DNA of 64,000 bases, from positions 102,001-166,000 of the forward strand of contig JAODTK010003377.1 in the NCBI GenBank assembly GCA_026419785.1. Direction: 5' to 3'. Both the position numbers and the translations under genes were made by a program. Of this stretch, positions 1-11,764 are shown one piece after another. The notes beneath the pieces were generated by a model. The model was not told the origin of the DNA and searched no databases. It saw nothing but the letters and a program-made list of their open reading frames with translations. This DNA is from Sclerodactyla briareus (lineage: Eukaryota; Echinodermata; Holothuroidea; Dendrochirotida; Sclerodactylidae). Every line of letters starts with the position of its first letter. The stretch's first letter is position 1.

Positions 1-429
1 GGTAAATGCGATGGCTCTATGCGCAGGAGGGAGGCAGAAACGGAATTAAAAGAAATTCGTGATATTTTATGGCGCCTATCATTGATCCGTTATCAATCTA
101 TTATTCGATTATCGATTATACCAACAATAACGTAACTGTAAACAGAATCGGAGATGACACGGTTATTTTGATATCAGTCACATCAGATATTCCAGTTGGT
201 ACCAGTATGACTGGAATCAGATTCCTACAATTGCTAGCATGCCGGTTCACGGTAGCCCTGGACACCTCCGCGACTTTCATTTCAAGGTATATAATCATGG
301 ATCTGAGAGCGAAATAGGTTCATTTTTTCCTGAGCAAAAAGATCACAATAGAGTAATCTCTCTGTTCAAAGATGAATCCAAATCTTATATGGCCTCGTCC
401 GTGTGTTATTCATGCGATCGAAATTACAC
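1..429. other. Unassigned sequence at the left edge
   Basis: The plus strand is open for 82 codons at 69-317, but I see no splice signals, domain or homology that would make it a gene. The rest lies beyond the downstream end of the minus-strand candidate exon at 430-570 and would be its intron if that exon is real. No repeat was recognised. Confidence 0.3.
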
Positions 430-570
430 TGATTGTGCAAACGTAGTGCAAGTTTAGCGAAGCGCAACAGTGTCGTCCCTGCCATCAAGAGGTCCAAGGC
501 TCGGTCCTCAGCGTCATATGGGATGCTGTTCACTAACTCTACTTCTTTTACATTCTGATATTCCCTCTCA
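430..570 (-). CDS. Candidate internal exon of an unidentified protein
   Basis: Read on the minus strand, a strong acceptor (GCTCATTGCTCTTCCATTAG) at 571-590 is followed by an open stretch of about 46 codons. It contains EREYQNVKEVELVNSIPYDA and then LLMAGTTLLRF. The exon would start and end in phase 2. The donor (AATCA|GTGTAA) is weak and is the least secure part; the frame stays open to 366. The pattern 'LLMxGTxLLxF' loosely recalls the first strand of PH domains such as those of phosphoinositide-specific phospholipases C, but this is only a resemblance and no identity is claimed. Amino-acid composition looks like real coding sequence. No neighbouring exon could be joined to it. Confidence 0.42.
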
Positions 571-3500
571 CTAATGGAAGAGCAATGAGCATATGATGAG
601 TTCATGTGGTATTCTCTCTCTGCTCTTCCTCTACCGGAAAAGCCATATCCAAGGAATGGGCCAATGTAGTCAGTGATACAGTGTTGCTGAAACGAAAAAA
701 GTTCCGTTCACTGTTACTAGACAGGTGCATGAGAAAACGTCTAAAAGTAATTAACAACGACTTCTCACAGCATCACTTCACGGGAGTACTTCACAGTTGA
801 CAGCTTTATACCTGAGGTCTTACGACTAATCAAGTGGGTGCCTCTCCTGTTGAAGTTAATTTCCTTAGCGAGGGGTTCTGTGGATTGCCTATTTGATTGT
901 CATTAGTCGCGTGCAGTGTTCGATTAATTTCGGCTGCATTGACTAGTGCATTTTATTATCATAAAATACCAGTGTAAGATGTTTGCAACAGAGTATTCAT
1001 AACGAGTTACTAGTTCATTCATTCCAAAACAAGTTGAACCATCTTTTACAACACCCAGTGTGACGCACAGCCATGTCAAAGATATTTGCAGGAGCTTTGT
1101 AGAATAAAAACACATAAACATGAAATAGGATGATTACATTGTTCAGACAGCTATACTGTGAGGTTCCTATACACATGTGGATTTATGTTTTGGTTCACAC
1201 TAATGAACATTGATACAGTGAATAATTCTCGAAACGGGCACTGAGTAAATTCTTCTAAAGTTTGGATCGGAGGATTAATTCCCAAATGCTGATGCCTTCG
1301 TTCCTAAAACTCGAATGTCTTTAGCTGTGTGTTATTTTTTGGCATAAGATCCAGTCTAATGGCACGTATGGTTTATATAAAGTGACGAGACTTGACCAAT
1401 AGACGACGAACCCAGACGGACGACTAACTGACGAACGTAACATAGCAGGTAATGTAGTATTAATAAATCACATTTAAGTCCTTGTGAACATCCTCGTGAA
1501 TCTCATTATTGTCAGGTGTTATGATAACGTGACCTTCTCATGGCTAATAATAAGTGCCGGAACGATCCTCTCACATGTACTCATTTTGGAAACTGGAATT
1601 AGGCCAACCTGAAGTATATTAACTGGCGGCTACGATTGTGCATATTCCATTCTGGATAAAAAGAAAAACTTGAAAAAAAACAACACGAATAATACTTTTT
1701 TTTCTCTATGGAACACACTTCAAAATAGACTGAGAAATTTCTTATCAGTTTAAATAACTGTATAGTGTTCCTATGGCATGAAACTGTATAAAAGTCTTCG
1801 AAAATGAATTTCATCTTGAATGAAAAACCTGTGAATGTCTGGAGACGATATTTGTAATCGACCAAGACACCGAACGCGTTGTTAGAAAACTATTTATCGC
1901 CAAAATGAAGGGTCGTCTCCATTATCACTCGCTAATCACGGATCACTGTTTGGGTCTCCACCTCTTTGTCTATTCCGTCTTGACTTGGACTGTTGCCGAT
2001 ATTTTCTACAAATAACAATAAATAATAAAAAACACATCCTTCCCCTAGTTTCATAATTTCAACGTTCTCAAATAAGTAATATCGATTACATACTGACATA
2101 CAATTTACGCTAGCAATCATGATCATGTTCAATTTTTTCACATTCCAGTATTCGAATTAATCATATTTTATGATGTAATATGCCGCACTATTGTGAAGTA
2201 GCAGGAAAAGTGATTCAGTCCGCGAATTTTTCAGAAAAGCCGGCCGGCCGTAACAAATATGTTTTTTTCGCCACAGGGACCTATTCCACGAAATTACGAA
2301 TTTTGACCTAGGCCTAATACTATCGTTTCAGCAGATTTTATTCAACTGTAGTTTTCATATCAGTCATTACGATAGATTACTACAGTATGGGTAGCTTCGT
2401 GGCAGGAAAGGAGGACATGAAATAAAGGCTGAATGGAACTTATCAGTAGATGGAAATGGACGCATTGTTCTATTCCACGATCCATCTCCATGTCAAAACC
2501 ACGTCAAAGACATCATTCCTGTGAGACTTAGCCAGATATACGCTTTTGACCAATACGGTGTTTTATCCCTCGAAAAACAAGTTTCATTGAAGTAGGATAT
2601 TCTCATGTATCAGGACTGGAATACCGCGCTCATTTCCACAGACAGACCGAGTACATTCTGGATACAAACTAATCCATCAGAGCCCAAACAAGAGAAAACT
2701 GACCGATTGTGTAGTGCAGGCAATTGTATTAATTAAAATACAAAACCACCCCTTTTTCATCTGCAGGAGAGCGTATATGAAATGACAATGCTCAAGGGTC
2801 ATAGACAATCGACTTCAAGGCAGCATAAGTGATTCTTGAAAACTACTTTCAATCTTGCCTGCTGTCGATATATAAACATTTTGTATGGTCTAGCCATTAA
2901 TCACATATCAAGTCATGTAGATTTAGTCAGTCGTTAATATGATAGTATAGCCACGCATTAACGATAATTCGAATCGAATTCGAATATGGTGGTACTCGAT
3001 CGGTATTGCCAATACGACGTTGTATTCAGTGAGGGTGAAACATTCATCGATAGCTGGACTTTACTATGTGTTGCACACTACCTCGGACTATATGGAGTCA
3101 CATATTCTGTAGAAAAACAACCCAGGTCCATCGTTTAATCAGCGACACGTCTGCCTTCCTAGAGCGTCCCTAGAGCATCGTATGGTATATCCAATTTATG
3201 CATTGGTCATACTCCGTCTATATGACGGTTATTACGTAATAAATAGGTAACAGTTCGGCATCGGCACAAACAATCACTGAGCAATGTGAAATACTAGGTC
3301 GGGGCCTGACTGATTACTGGGCCTCTCACTTATGCGGTGTACTCTACTACTGATTGGGGGTATCTGCTGTCTAGCGAAATCCGTCTGTCTCGTGTTAGCT
3401 TCGTGAGAATTCTCTACACAGAAAAGAGCAAAATGTTAGACGAAAATATGATATGACTGTTGCTGCCTCTAGGAAGACGTTGAAGTCTGTCGGTCCTACA

Positions 3501-4456
3501 AGACCCGCGGAGAGATACCACGTCGTACTAGAAGTGATAACTCCATGATGAACAGGTTATTTGAAGTCCATGTGATTCATGCTATCTTTATAGATGTATC
3601 CGCATTTCATGAACGTAACGATTATCTCTCCATGGTCGCTACCCTAATTTTAGCAATGAAACGACTGTGCTGATACAAACTGCACGCATATAACCAATCA
3701 TGGCTGCATGTCGTGGTAAAAAATGCATGCGTATAAACAGTAGCTTCAATTCGTCGGTTCTATGGAGCATTGCATTACATTGCTACCTTTTGTATGGGCG
3801 GGTATGCCCAATACTTGCTGTTCGTAGCCCGATTGATAAATTGGTGATTGTAAATAATTCATCACCCTGTTAACTACTAACATGAGTTACACGAGTATCA
3901 TGTAGCCAAATCTTCTTTGCCGGTCACGTTTCCATAGTCACCTTTATAACCAGGTTGTCAACTTAGTACCTGAATTTGGGAAAGGAATTACAGTTATTTA
4001 CAGCAATGTTTGAGGCTAATAACCCGTTAGAGCACTATTATTCGATCACCCAATTTTTAGAGATGATCTGTCACGGATGTCTTGTTATACGTTGTTACAG
4101 AATGGTGGAACATTTAAAGTGTTCAAGTGTCTGGGAACTCAAGAGCGATCGTTAGTTACCACCAAGTATCTGCAAGAGGGAACCAGTATTCTGTAACATT
4201 TTACTTTGCTTTTAGAATAACCAGTCATCTCTATTTATTGCAGGACATGTTTAAAATGGATATATCGAGGAACAATGTATCAGGAAGCATGTGTTTTATT
4301 ATTTTCAAACTTTTGGATTCCACCTTGAAAGTCTGCCGTTTAGTTATTCTCACCAGAACACAATGTAGTATACACATATTCACTCACTGAGAATTAATCA
4401 CTGGTTCAAAACTTTGAGGCAGGGAGGTCGAAATCTGAAAGCGGTGAAAAGCTCAT
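571..4456. other. Unannotated intergenic or intronic DNA
   Basis: AT-rich sequence without long ORFs or recognised repeats. A short plus-strand open stretch at 640-750 (ISKEWANVV...) follows a pyrimidine-rich run at 611-632 and ends before a GTAATT, so it could be a small exon, but the evidence is weak. Nothing else supportable was seen. Confidence 0.3.
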
Positions 4457-4529
4457 GGCGCCACCGGGATTCGAACCGCAAATTTCTTGCTTCGCGTGCC
4501 AGGAACCTACCCAATTGAGCTATGAAACC
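4457..4529 (-). pseudogene. tRNA-like relic (tRNA pseudogene or head of a tRNA-derived SINE)
   Basis: On the minus strand the sequence has a good A box (TAGCTCAATTGG) and a perfect B box (GGTTCGAATCC), spaced as in a tRNA gene. The acceptor arm GGTTTCA can pair with TGGCGCC with one mismatch and two G-U pairs. The T stem is badly paired (TGCGG against CCCGG) and the anticodon loop lacks the usual T at position 33. This argues for a decayed tRNA or SINE promoter rather than a working tRNA. No clear SINE body or poly(A) tail follows. Confidence 0.55.
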
Positions 4530-5217
4530 AATTAACTTTCAGGTAGGGTTCCAATGACTCCTATCCATATTCTAGATTAGTGTATTCCAACTTTGGCAGG
4601 ACTTCTCGCTTCACCGAGGCTGTCTTCAGGATTGAATGACCAGTAAGGCTATCCATATTCTTGCAACTCAAAATGCACTGGATATGCAAAGCAATTCCCC
4701 CCGCCAACACAACACACACAAAAAAGTACAACTGCTAAGGCCCGCTTGATACTTTCCAAACCATTGGTTATAATATCTCACGGAGAGAATTTTACCCGTC
4801 AAATTCCCTAGGTCGTCCTCTCTTTAGTGTTCATGTTAGTGCAACACCATATTATTTACTAATTGAACACATAATCAATCCAGTGTGAAAGGTTTCGCTT
4901 TTCTCGAAACCATGTTAACCATTATCACTTAAAGCCTATATAAAAATTAGACGTTAATGTTGCAATCCCTTTCGATGATAAATGCTTTCAAAAGCTTAAC
5001 TTGTGTTTTCATTGATCCCATTTGGTATATAAAGTATTCATAGATACCCAGGATACATGTTGATTCCCTATTTATTCCTCTGCGCACAAAGATCTTTAAT
5101 TGGGAAGTAGCTGATGCAGCCAGGAATGTGTGCGTATCAAAACGTGCGCCTGTATTGATGAAATTGTTGTTTACTGACATTAGCCAACACACAATAATAA
5201 TCAATCAATCCACATAC
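4530..5217. other. Unannotated sequence
   Basis: No gene or repeat recognised. If the exon at 5218-5428 is real, this stretch is the beginning of its downstream intron (GTATGT at 5217-5212 on the minus strand). Confidence 0.3.
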
Positions 5218-5428
5218 CAGCCAATTCAATAGTAGACGGGTACGACAACGTGGAAATAGTGACTCCCGTCGTGAATCCCATGGTACGACAGTGTGTGGGT
5301 TTCTCATGCGCAGCAGACTCCGCGGATGATTCCACGTAGTCGTTGCCGTACCCTTTGTGAACTTCAAGCTCCCACGGGACGCATGTTGGCGCTCCGAAAC
5401 GTTTAGTGATTGTGGTCAAGTCCACCCA
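5218..5428 (-). CDS. Candidate internal exon of an unidentified protein
   Basis: The minus strand is open here with GC-richer, codon-like sequence: WVDLTTITKRFGAPTCVPWE near the start and GFTTGVTISTLSYPS near the end. It stops at a good donor, TTGGCTG|GTATGT (exon end at 5218, phase 1). The proposed acceptor is CGCTCCGATAG at 5429 with only a modest pyrimidine tract; an in-frame TAG lies exactly there, so the coding part cannot extend further upstream. A second minus-strand frame is also open at 5137-5367 but has poorer composition. No domain recognised. It could belong to the same transcription unit as other minus-strand candidates, but that is unproven. Confidence 0.4.
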
Positions 5429-6117
5429 CTATCGGAGCGTGGCAATTTTTTCTGAATCTACTTCTCATGTCGCCTCAGAAGTCAACGAGGTACTCCTGTG
5501 GCAGCCCGACCAGATAGCAAGAGAAAAATCCACTCATTCCAGTGTAATGTAATTTATTACTTTCCCAAAAAACGCAATGAATACGTGCTCATACCTGATT
5601 ACCGCGACTTGATGAGATCTGAGAGAAAGAAAAATAACAATGGAAGTTGAAACAGGAAAAGTTTGAAGTCACACATACAGAATTACTATTCATGATATTC
5701 GAATCGCCTTAACATTTGTTTGACCAGATTATTATTTTCAATAATTTGCAACAGAGTTGTTCAAATGTAGGTCATTTTTGTGACCCTAACGTATTTTGAT
5801 CGAGCTGCGACTGGAACTGTTTTGAAGATTTTTTTTTTTTATCTTCTTTCGAAAGATTGTTTCATATTCTAATATAGTTTCGGTAATATTTATGTCGTTA
5901 TGAATTCTAACATTTGCAAAGTTCAAGCGTTTTCCGATGCCAACAATGCCTTTTTACATATCATAAATCGTTCAGGTGAACATTCTATGATCTGTCCAAT
6001 GTTTAGCGAACTACAGACTACCACGACCCATGGGTTCATAGTTTCGGTGTGGTGAAACAGTTGTACTAGATTAAGCTCCCTCATTGTTGATAGTCGTGAT
6101 TCACCAACTCGAGTAGA
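5429..6117. other. Unannotated sequence
   Basis: AT-rich, with a short poly(T) run near 5829. Nothing else recognised before the SINE at 6118. Confidence 0.3.
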
Positions 6118-6464
6118 CCGAGTGGTTGCGTAAGTGGTGTGTAGAGCTGACGGCCTTCCACCCGCGTTCCCCGATTCCCGCTCGGGTCATACCAATGACT
6201 TGATACCTGGTTGCCTTCTCGCTGGACTGCCTCACACAAGGGATGACGCAGGGACAAGCGAGTGGTAGGCAATTTACAAGATGCCGTTTGCGTGTGATTA
6301 ACCCCCACCCCCACATTAAGGTACTGCCAAAGAATCATGCCTTTTTCCGTGTGCCTGGTGAGGGATTCGCAGCTGGCAATAGGTGCAGTATCCAGGTCTT
6401 GCATCCTGCTGGGCCTTGAATAGGGTTTTATCCTCTGCTCTGCAATGTTACCATAAAAAAAAAA
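6118..6464 (+). mobile_element. tRNA-derived SINE, copy 1 of a family seen twice here
   Basis: The head has degenerate A-box and B-box sequence (CCCCGATTCCCGCTCGGGTC). The body shares long blocks with 41511-41801: CGGGTCATACCA, TTCTCGCTGGAC, the GTAGGCAATT block, GCCAAAGA, TGGTGAGGGATTCGCAGCTG, GCAGTATCCAGGTCT and the end ATCCTCTGCT...TACCATAAAAA. It ends in a 10-11 nt poly(A) tail. This copy is longer than copy 2 because of an extra segment at about 6284-6320 rich in CCCCCACC. No clean target-site duplication is visible, so the insertion is probably old. Family name unknown. Confidence 0.75.
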
Positions 6465-7650
6465 TTAGATGTGAGTGCCTTACCTCTCATATCCATCATT
6501 GAATTGAGCTTTGGATGAACGATGAATAATATTGGTTATTTATTAGTAATGGAACCTCGACCACTACTATTCGAGTGACCTATTTGCCAGTACCTTATAT
6601 TATTTGAGATGAACGTGCCTGCTGTGAAACGATACTTTCCAGGGAATATTGTATGCCTGTTACAGACGAGCGTTTGTTCTACATGAGACGTATACGAACG
6701 GTTCTTCGCCTTTCTGGAATACCTCTTCCGGCACTTCAATCCAAAGCTTGCAAGACATGTAGCTTCAGGGACAGTGATCTGAGTGATGCGAAGAGCAAGA
6801 TTCTCTCTTCTTCCTATTTCTTCTTTCTACCTCTCCGCATCGACCAGTCGTCCCACGTTGTCATAATCAGTGTTGGATATACACTCTCGGAAGGATTGAG
6901 ACTGGTGACTAGTGTCATGAATATGCCAATGATTGTTCAATCCTCATGATGGTAGGGTTATGCGTTGTGGACCTATATTTAATTTAGCGCCGACCTCTTT
7001 CTGAGTTAAAACAGCTCCTCGACCTATTGGCATCATGAGTTGTTTTCCCTATTGAGTTGACTGCGTATTCGTTTTGCTTCACTGCATGAATAGGTCATCC
7101 TCCGTATCGATTGGAGGTGCCGCACATGGGTACGGGCAGAAGAGCACTCCCTGAGAGCATGCATCGAATTTTATGATGGGAGAAATTGCGAGCATATAGT
7201 GAGCATATGAACATGAGGAACTGTATTGGTAGGTAGAAAACATACACTTGGTAATTTGAAAGGACCAGTTTGCTTTAGAAGCTCAATTACTAATAATTTT
7301 AATAAAAAAAAATATCTCGGTGCTTAATAGTCGCCTTTCCACGGATTGCTCAAAGCGATTCACGGATATTACCCTCCGCACCCGACAATCAGGAGAGTAT
7401 GTGGGAGGATAATACAGGCTGAGTGCGGTTGTACTCAATTTCTTCACAGGTCCCCATTTAGTACCTGGTACCTGGTACCTGGGTTGTCACCTCCTGCCAT
7501 GAATAAGACATTCGGACGAAAATAGAATGTAATATACTGTATCCAGCGTTTCGATCGATTCAAAACACTAAAAATATTCAGCGCCACCAATGGAAGTTGC
7601 TCTAATTTTGACCTATCTCACAGCTACACAATTTCCTTTGATTCTTTCGT
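6465..7650. other. Unannotated sequence with an open block on both strands at 6536-6949
   Basis: Both strands are open in parts of 6536-6949 (98 codons plus strand, 67 codons minus strand). A second minus-strand frame near 6640-6730 reads LWIEVPEEVFQKGEEPFVYV, which looks coding-like but lacks a convincing acceptor. I could not decide whether any exon is real. A triple GTACCTG motif lies near 7460-7480. Otherwise nothing is seen. Confidence 0.25.
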
Positions 7651-7763
7651 TTCAGGAAGCCATGCAAAGCTCATTTAAAAACCCTGGCTGTAGTGATCGT
7701 GGATGGGTTCAGGAAGTCATGTGAGGCTCATTCACGAACCTGGCAGTAGTGATCGTGGATGAG
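7651..7763. repeat. Two-copy tandem duplication, period 57 bp
   Basis: Two adjacent copies start with TTCAGGAAG at 7651 and 7708 and end with TAGTGATCGTGGATG. They differ at several positions. No protein-coding meaning is evident. Confidence 0.8.
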
Positions 7764-8369
7764 CACCAGCAATAACTCGCTATTTGTTCTCGACTGGTGC
7801 TGAGATAATACCGAGCAGGTGTGTAACTATTCCCAACCTGCTCCCGGAACCGCCCTTTCACGTTCCCTCCGGATCCTCAGAATTTAACCGCTTCTCGGAA
7901 CCAGGAGGTGCGGAAGATTCATGGCAAACGTGACTGCCCACATCCGACGACGAGAACTAAGGCTGCACATATTTGAAACCAAACCACAGAAACCCATGCA
8001 CCAAATCTACCGCATGAAGCGGACCATGAAGTGAAAATCAAGACCACGCTCATCGCAACTACAAGAACAGCCACCTAGGGAAAAACGTCTGGTAAGTTAT
8101 GGAATTCCAACCCAGAATGCTGCTTGCGAAAACGTCGCATGATACCACTCTGCCATTTTCCGCCACATGAAACGTCGATCGCTCAGGAAAAAAAAAAAAG
8201 GTCTTCCGAACCCGCAAGAGTAACAAATGGTAATATAAGAGATGCGCCTCGCCCATAATCTAGCATTATTCTGGTAATCATGATAATATTGAGGCGAATA
8301 TTTCCCTTCATCATTTCCATTCTATTTCAATCTAGAATAATTTTATTTAAGATGACTTTTTAAAATTGT
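7764..8369. other. Unannotated sequence
   Basis: No gene or repeat recognised. A short poly(A) run lies near 8188. Confidence 0.3.
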
Positions 8370-8430
8370 TATGAAGATAGAATGTGTAGACCAGTTGAAA
8401 CTAACTGATGATTACGTAGGTGTGTCGAGT
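8370..8430 (+). repeat. Left copy of a 61-bp direct repeat flanking an insert
   Basis: The 61 bp beginning TATGAAGATAGAATGTGTAG are found again at 8763-8823 with essentially one mismatch. The near identity, in contrast to the decayed repeats elsewhere, implies a fairly recent duplication. Confidence 0.85.
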
Positions 8431-8762
8431 GTGTCGAGTGTGTGAAGTATTTTTTTTTTCATTCATTTATTTCACATAATTAACATTATCATCAGGGGGA
8501 CATTGTTGGTGTATAGTAACTAAACAAACTTGCAGATCAATAATAATGACATATTAAATGTCATCCTCACGAGATATAAATATACTAATCAATTTATTAT
8601 AACTGAAATTAATTTGTTTCCACAATGGGTATTCAGAGATAGACTTTTCAATCCGATGAGCAAATCTAAATAATGGTCAAATTCGTTAATATTAGAACTT
8701 TTTTTCCAGTTTGCATTGGAAAATGTAAAATTTCATACGGTAGATTAAGGAATTGTATGGAT
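8431..8762 (-). mobile_element. Possible minus-strand retroposon insert between long direct repeats
   Basis: The insert begins on the plus strand with a T run (GAAGTATTTTTTTTTTC near 8446-8461). On the minus strand this is a poly(A) end preceded by GAAATAAATGAATG. Its other end abuts the second direct repeat. This is the arrangement expected of a minus-strand retroposon with a very long target duplication, or of a duplication followed by internal insertion. No reverse transcriptase or SINE promoter was recognised in its roughly 330 bp, so the class is open. Confidence 0.35.
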
Positions 8763-8823
8763 ATGAAGGTAGAATGTGTAGACCAGTTGAAACTAACTGA
8801 TGATTACGTAGGTGTGTCGAGTC
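8763..8823 (+). repeat. Right copy of the 61-bp direct repeat
   Basis: Matches 8370-8430. After the shared part, both copies reach a GAAGTATT, at different distances (about 26 nt further here), suggesting the original duplication was longer and one copy has been altered. Confidence 0.85.
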
Positions 8824-9322
8824 TCTACAGGAAATGAATCAAGGAGCATGAAGTATTGTTATAATACCTTCCCACGTGCAGAATTAACAAGGAACATGGG
8901 CGAAAACAACATTTGAATCTGACTCTTATCATCTTTATGAGTCAGAATGTTCAACTAAGAGAAGGTGTCCTACTGTTTGGCAGGTTGCAGGTATAGACAC
9001 GGAGACGAATCTATGATCTGATACCCTATTGAGAGAGATTCCAAATGTGCCCCACTTTGGCACCGATCGTTGATTGATATTTATCAAAATATAATCCCAA
9101 CAGCCCCTTTTTTGTGCTTTCATCGGCCCTCACAATCGAGTTTTCCTCACACGAGTTGATTATACGTACCGAGGTCAGATACTCTATAACGGAAGTCAAG
9201 AAAAACCTTGGCCAACAAACGCTTCTTGGCTACATAAGTCGCTTATTTACGACACGTCTATATTTTGTAATACAATTAAACATATACCGTTCACCTAAGT
9301 GCCTAATACTTACATTTTCTTC
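8824..9322. other. Unannotated sequence
   Basis: No gene or repeat recognised. A plus-strand open stretch at 9114-9350 has no convincing splice pair. Confidence 0.3.
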
Positions 9323-9398
9323 GCAGGGATGTAATACCCTGCATCCCTGAAATGGGCAATTGTCCCTGATTTCTGACGACGGTTTGGTATTACCCTGC
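9323..9398. other. Inverted repeat able to form a hairpin of about 76 nt
   Basis: GCAGGG-atg-TAATACC at 9323-9338 is complementary to GGTATTACCCTGC at 9386-9398 apart from a 3-nt bulge. A competing inner pairing (CAGGGATG with CATCCCTG) also exists. The size is in the range of small-RNA precursor hairpins or tiny foldback elements. No evidence favours either. Confidence 0.5.
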
Positions 9399-11645
9399 CA
9401 GGATTATATTTTCGTTTACACAATTCATTACCTGATTAGGCTAAATTACAGTGGGTGCCTGAGATTAATCAGATAACTCAAAATCAGACTTCGCAAAATA
9501 CCGGTAACTAATATTAACTCTGTATCGGTGAAAGTACAGAGTTCGAATGAGTTCGAATTGTTCCGAAGTAATAGTAATAGTATTAGTGTGATTTAGAATC
9601 TGACATCATAAATTGTACTACGGAACACGCTCGAAGAAAATCATTGGTTCCGTTCATGATAAGAGGTATAAGGTAGGACAGATGGCCAATGCACAACATT
9701 GAGTGCTCGAGGTGATTTTGCAACACCCTGTCAACAATATGTTAATCAAGGAACTGGAATAATGCCTAATTAGGCTGAGAATCCATGGCTGTCCTCTCAA
9801 CAGCTTCTGTAAACACTGTAATAAAACTTCAAAAAAAGTCCTCTAATTAATGTCCTGATCCCCCTATTCAAAGGAAGCTGTGCGATTGTGAAGATACTGA
9901 TAGCTAGAATGAACGAAACCAGTTTAGCGAAAAGACACAGGCAGGTTCGGAAGACCATTATTCTAAAATTTGCATATGGATCCTTTCAGTTTCAATAACT
10001 GTAACATCGTCATTCGAAGCAAATCTCCGGTACTACTTGATGTTGGCAGTACTTTATTTCATCCCTGAGTTGCACGACATTCGAGACATAAATTTACGCA
10101 CGACGAAACGACCCTTGGAGAACCACAATCATGGAACCACTTCAGGACATTCCCGTCGATGCTAAAACACCAATGAGAGCAGGAGGCATTCGAACTGCAT
10201 TATGATACCTAGGCCTTTTTATTGTTTCATTTAACCCGTTGTCACTAGCACAGGAACATCTTACGTATAATTTGAAAGACTAGTCAAGTACGATTTTTCC
10301 TAGAACCATGTTGAGAATCCTAAATGAGGTTATATTCATTTACACAATTCGCCATACCATCACTACGTACTGATTGACTCCATCACATTGCAAGCAACAT
10401 CAGTAAAACTTACTGGGCCCGTTGATTACAAGCGAAAAGTCGACAGATGTCGCCAATTTTAATTGTTCGATAATGTTAACATTTGATATTCCCCAATCAT
10501 CCGGAACGAGACCTTCATCTTTTATCTTCCGTCAATGAAAACAACGGCATATGGAGCAGACGCATGGTTTGCGAAAGTCTTTGGAATGCTGTTGTTTCTC
10601 CTGAATGGAATCAGTCGAACAAACAATATTTCCGATACCATTAGAAGAAACGAACAACGAGATCACGAATTTAATACCATCTACTAACAAATGATTAAAA
10701 CAAACACAGACAGACGATGTACTCTAGACCTCTCCTAAGCCTGACCATCAATGATCATAGCTTCCATATTGTAATCTAACACGGACCCCCAATTCTGATA
10801 ATAATCTGCTTCACTCTAACATGAGAGAAGAACGTCCCAGGACTATCCTCAACATTAATCTGTTAATTAATTGAGTTTTATTCAGCACTAAGAAATAAAC
10901 GTAGTTATATTGACTATATACAAAACACTATTTATGTATTGGACATAAACAATGAACACCTCATACAGACACGGTGCAACACCCCTAGGCATTTGAAGTT
11001 ATCTGTGTTTTGATATAGCATGTCATGTATTTATTGTTAATTAGTATTCATAGCGTCAATAACTACTATTACACTGACGATAAAGAAATCTCATGGGTTC
11101 CTATTCAGACGAGTAGATGAATCCAAATAAATCCGCCCTAGTTCATTCCAGTCTTCTTTTACTTCAGGGGATTCAACAATAACGGACCTGTCACTTCGGA
11201 ATTCTTCAGGACATATCAAGTTACAGCACAGAGAATTTCATTTTCATACACAGCGATCATTCTGTTTCTTACTCGTACGACAGTGTGATAACGATAACCT
11301 AAGATGACATCGCATTAATAATCAGAGGTGGGGAAACCACTGTCGGAACAAGGTCAATATATCGATTAAGAACAAACACTTGATTTGAAATGCTGCCTAT
11401 GCTAGCCTCTTGGCATATCCAACAGGAATGATATTAGCTGCTCTTGCACACGCAGCGGCACTTTTAAGGCGTAAATTGTTCCTCTACACACTAATGACGG
11501 TAGAGATTTCTTCTAATGTGCACCTCCGATTTGCTCCGAATGCATGAGTCACCATGAACTGGAATAGCCAGAAAAACAAGCGCAGGTCCCAAATGGAAAC
11601 TCTTTTCAATAGTAATCACTTCTACGTTCTCGAAGCTATACTAGT
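9399..11645. other. Unannotated sequence
   Basis: Lacks long ORFs and recognised repeats on both strands. Confidence 0.35.
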
Positions 11646-11681
11646 AAATATAATAATAATAATACTAATAATAAAACTATC

Positions 11682-11723
<42 letters not shown>

Positions 11724-11760
11724 TAATAATAATAATAATAATACTGATACTAATAATAAT
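11646..11760 (+). repeat. (AAT)n microsatellite with ACTAAT variants
   Basis: Nearly continuous AAT/ATA triplets with occasional C substitutions. It directly abuts the first recognisable codons of the retrotransposon relic at 11765. Confidence 0.9.
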
Positions 11761-11764
11761 ATCG

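Noticed and set aside
4457..4529. Functional tRNA gene
   Set aside because: T stem mispaired and anticodon loop abnormal.
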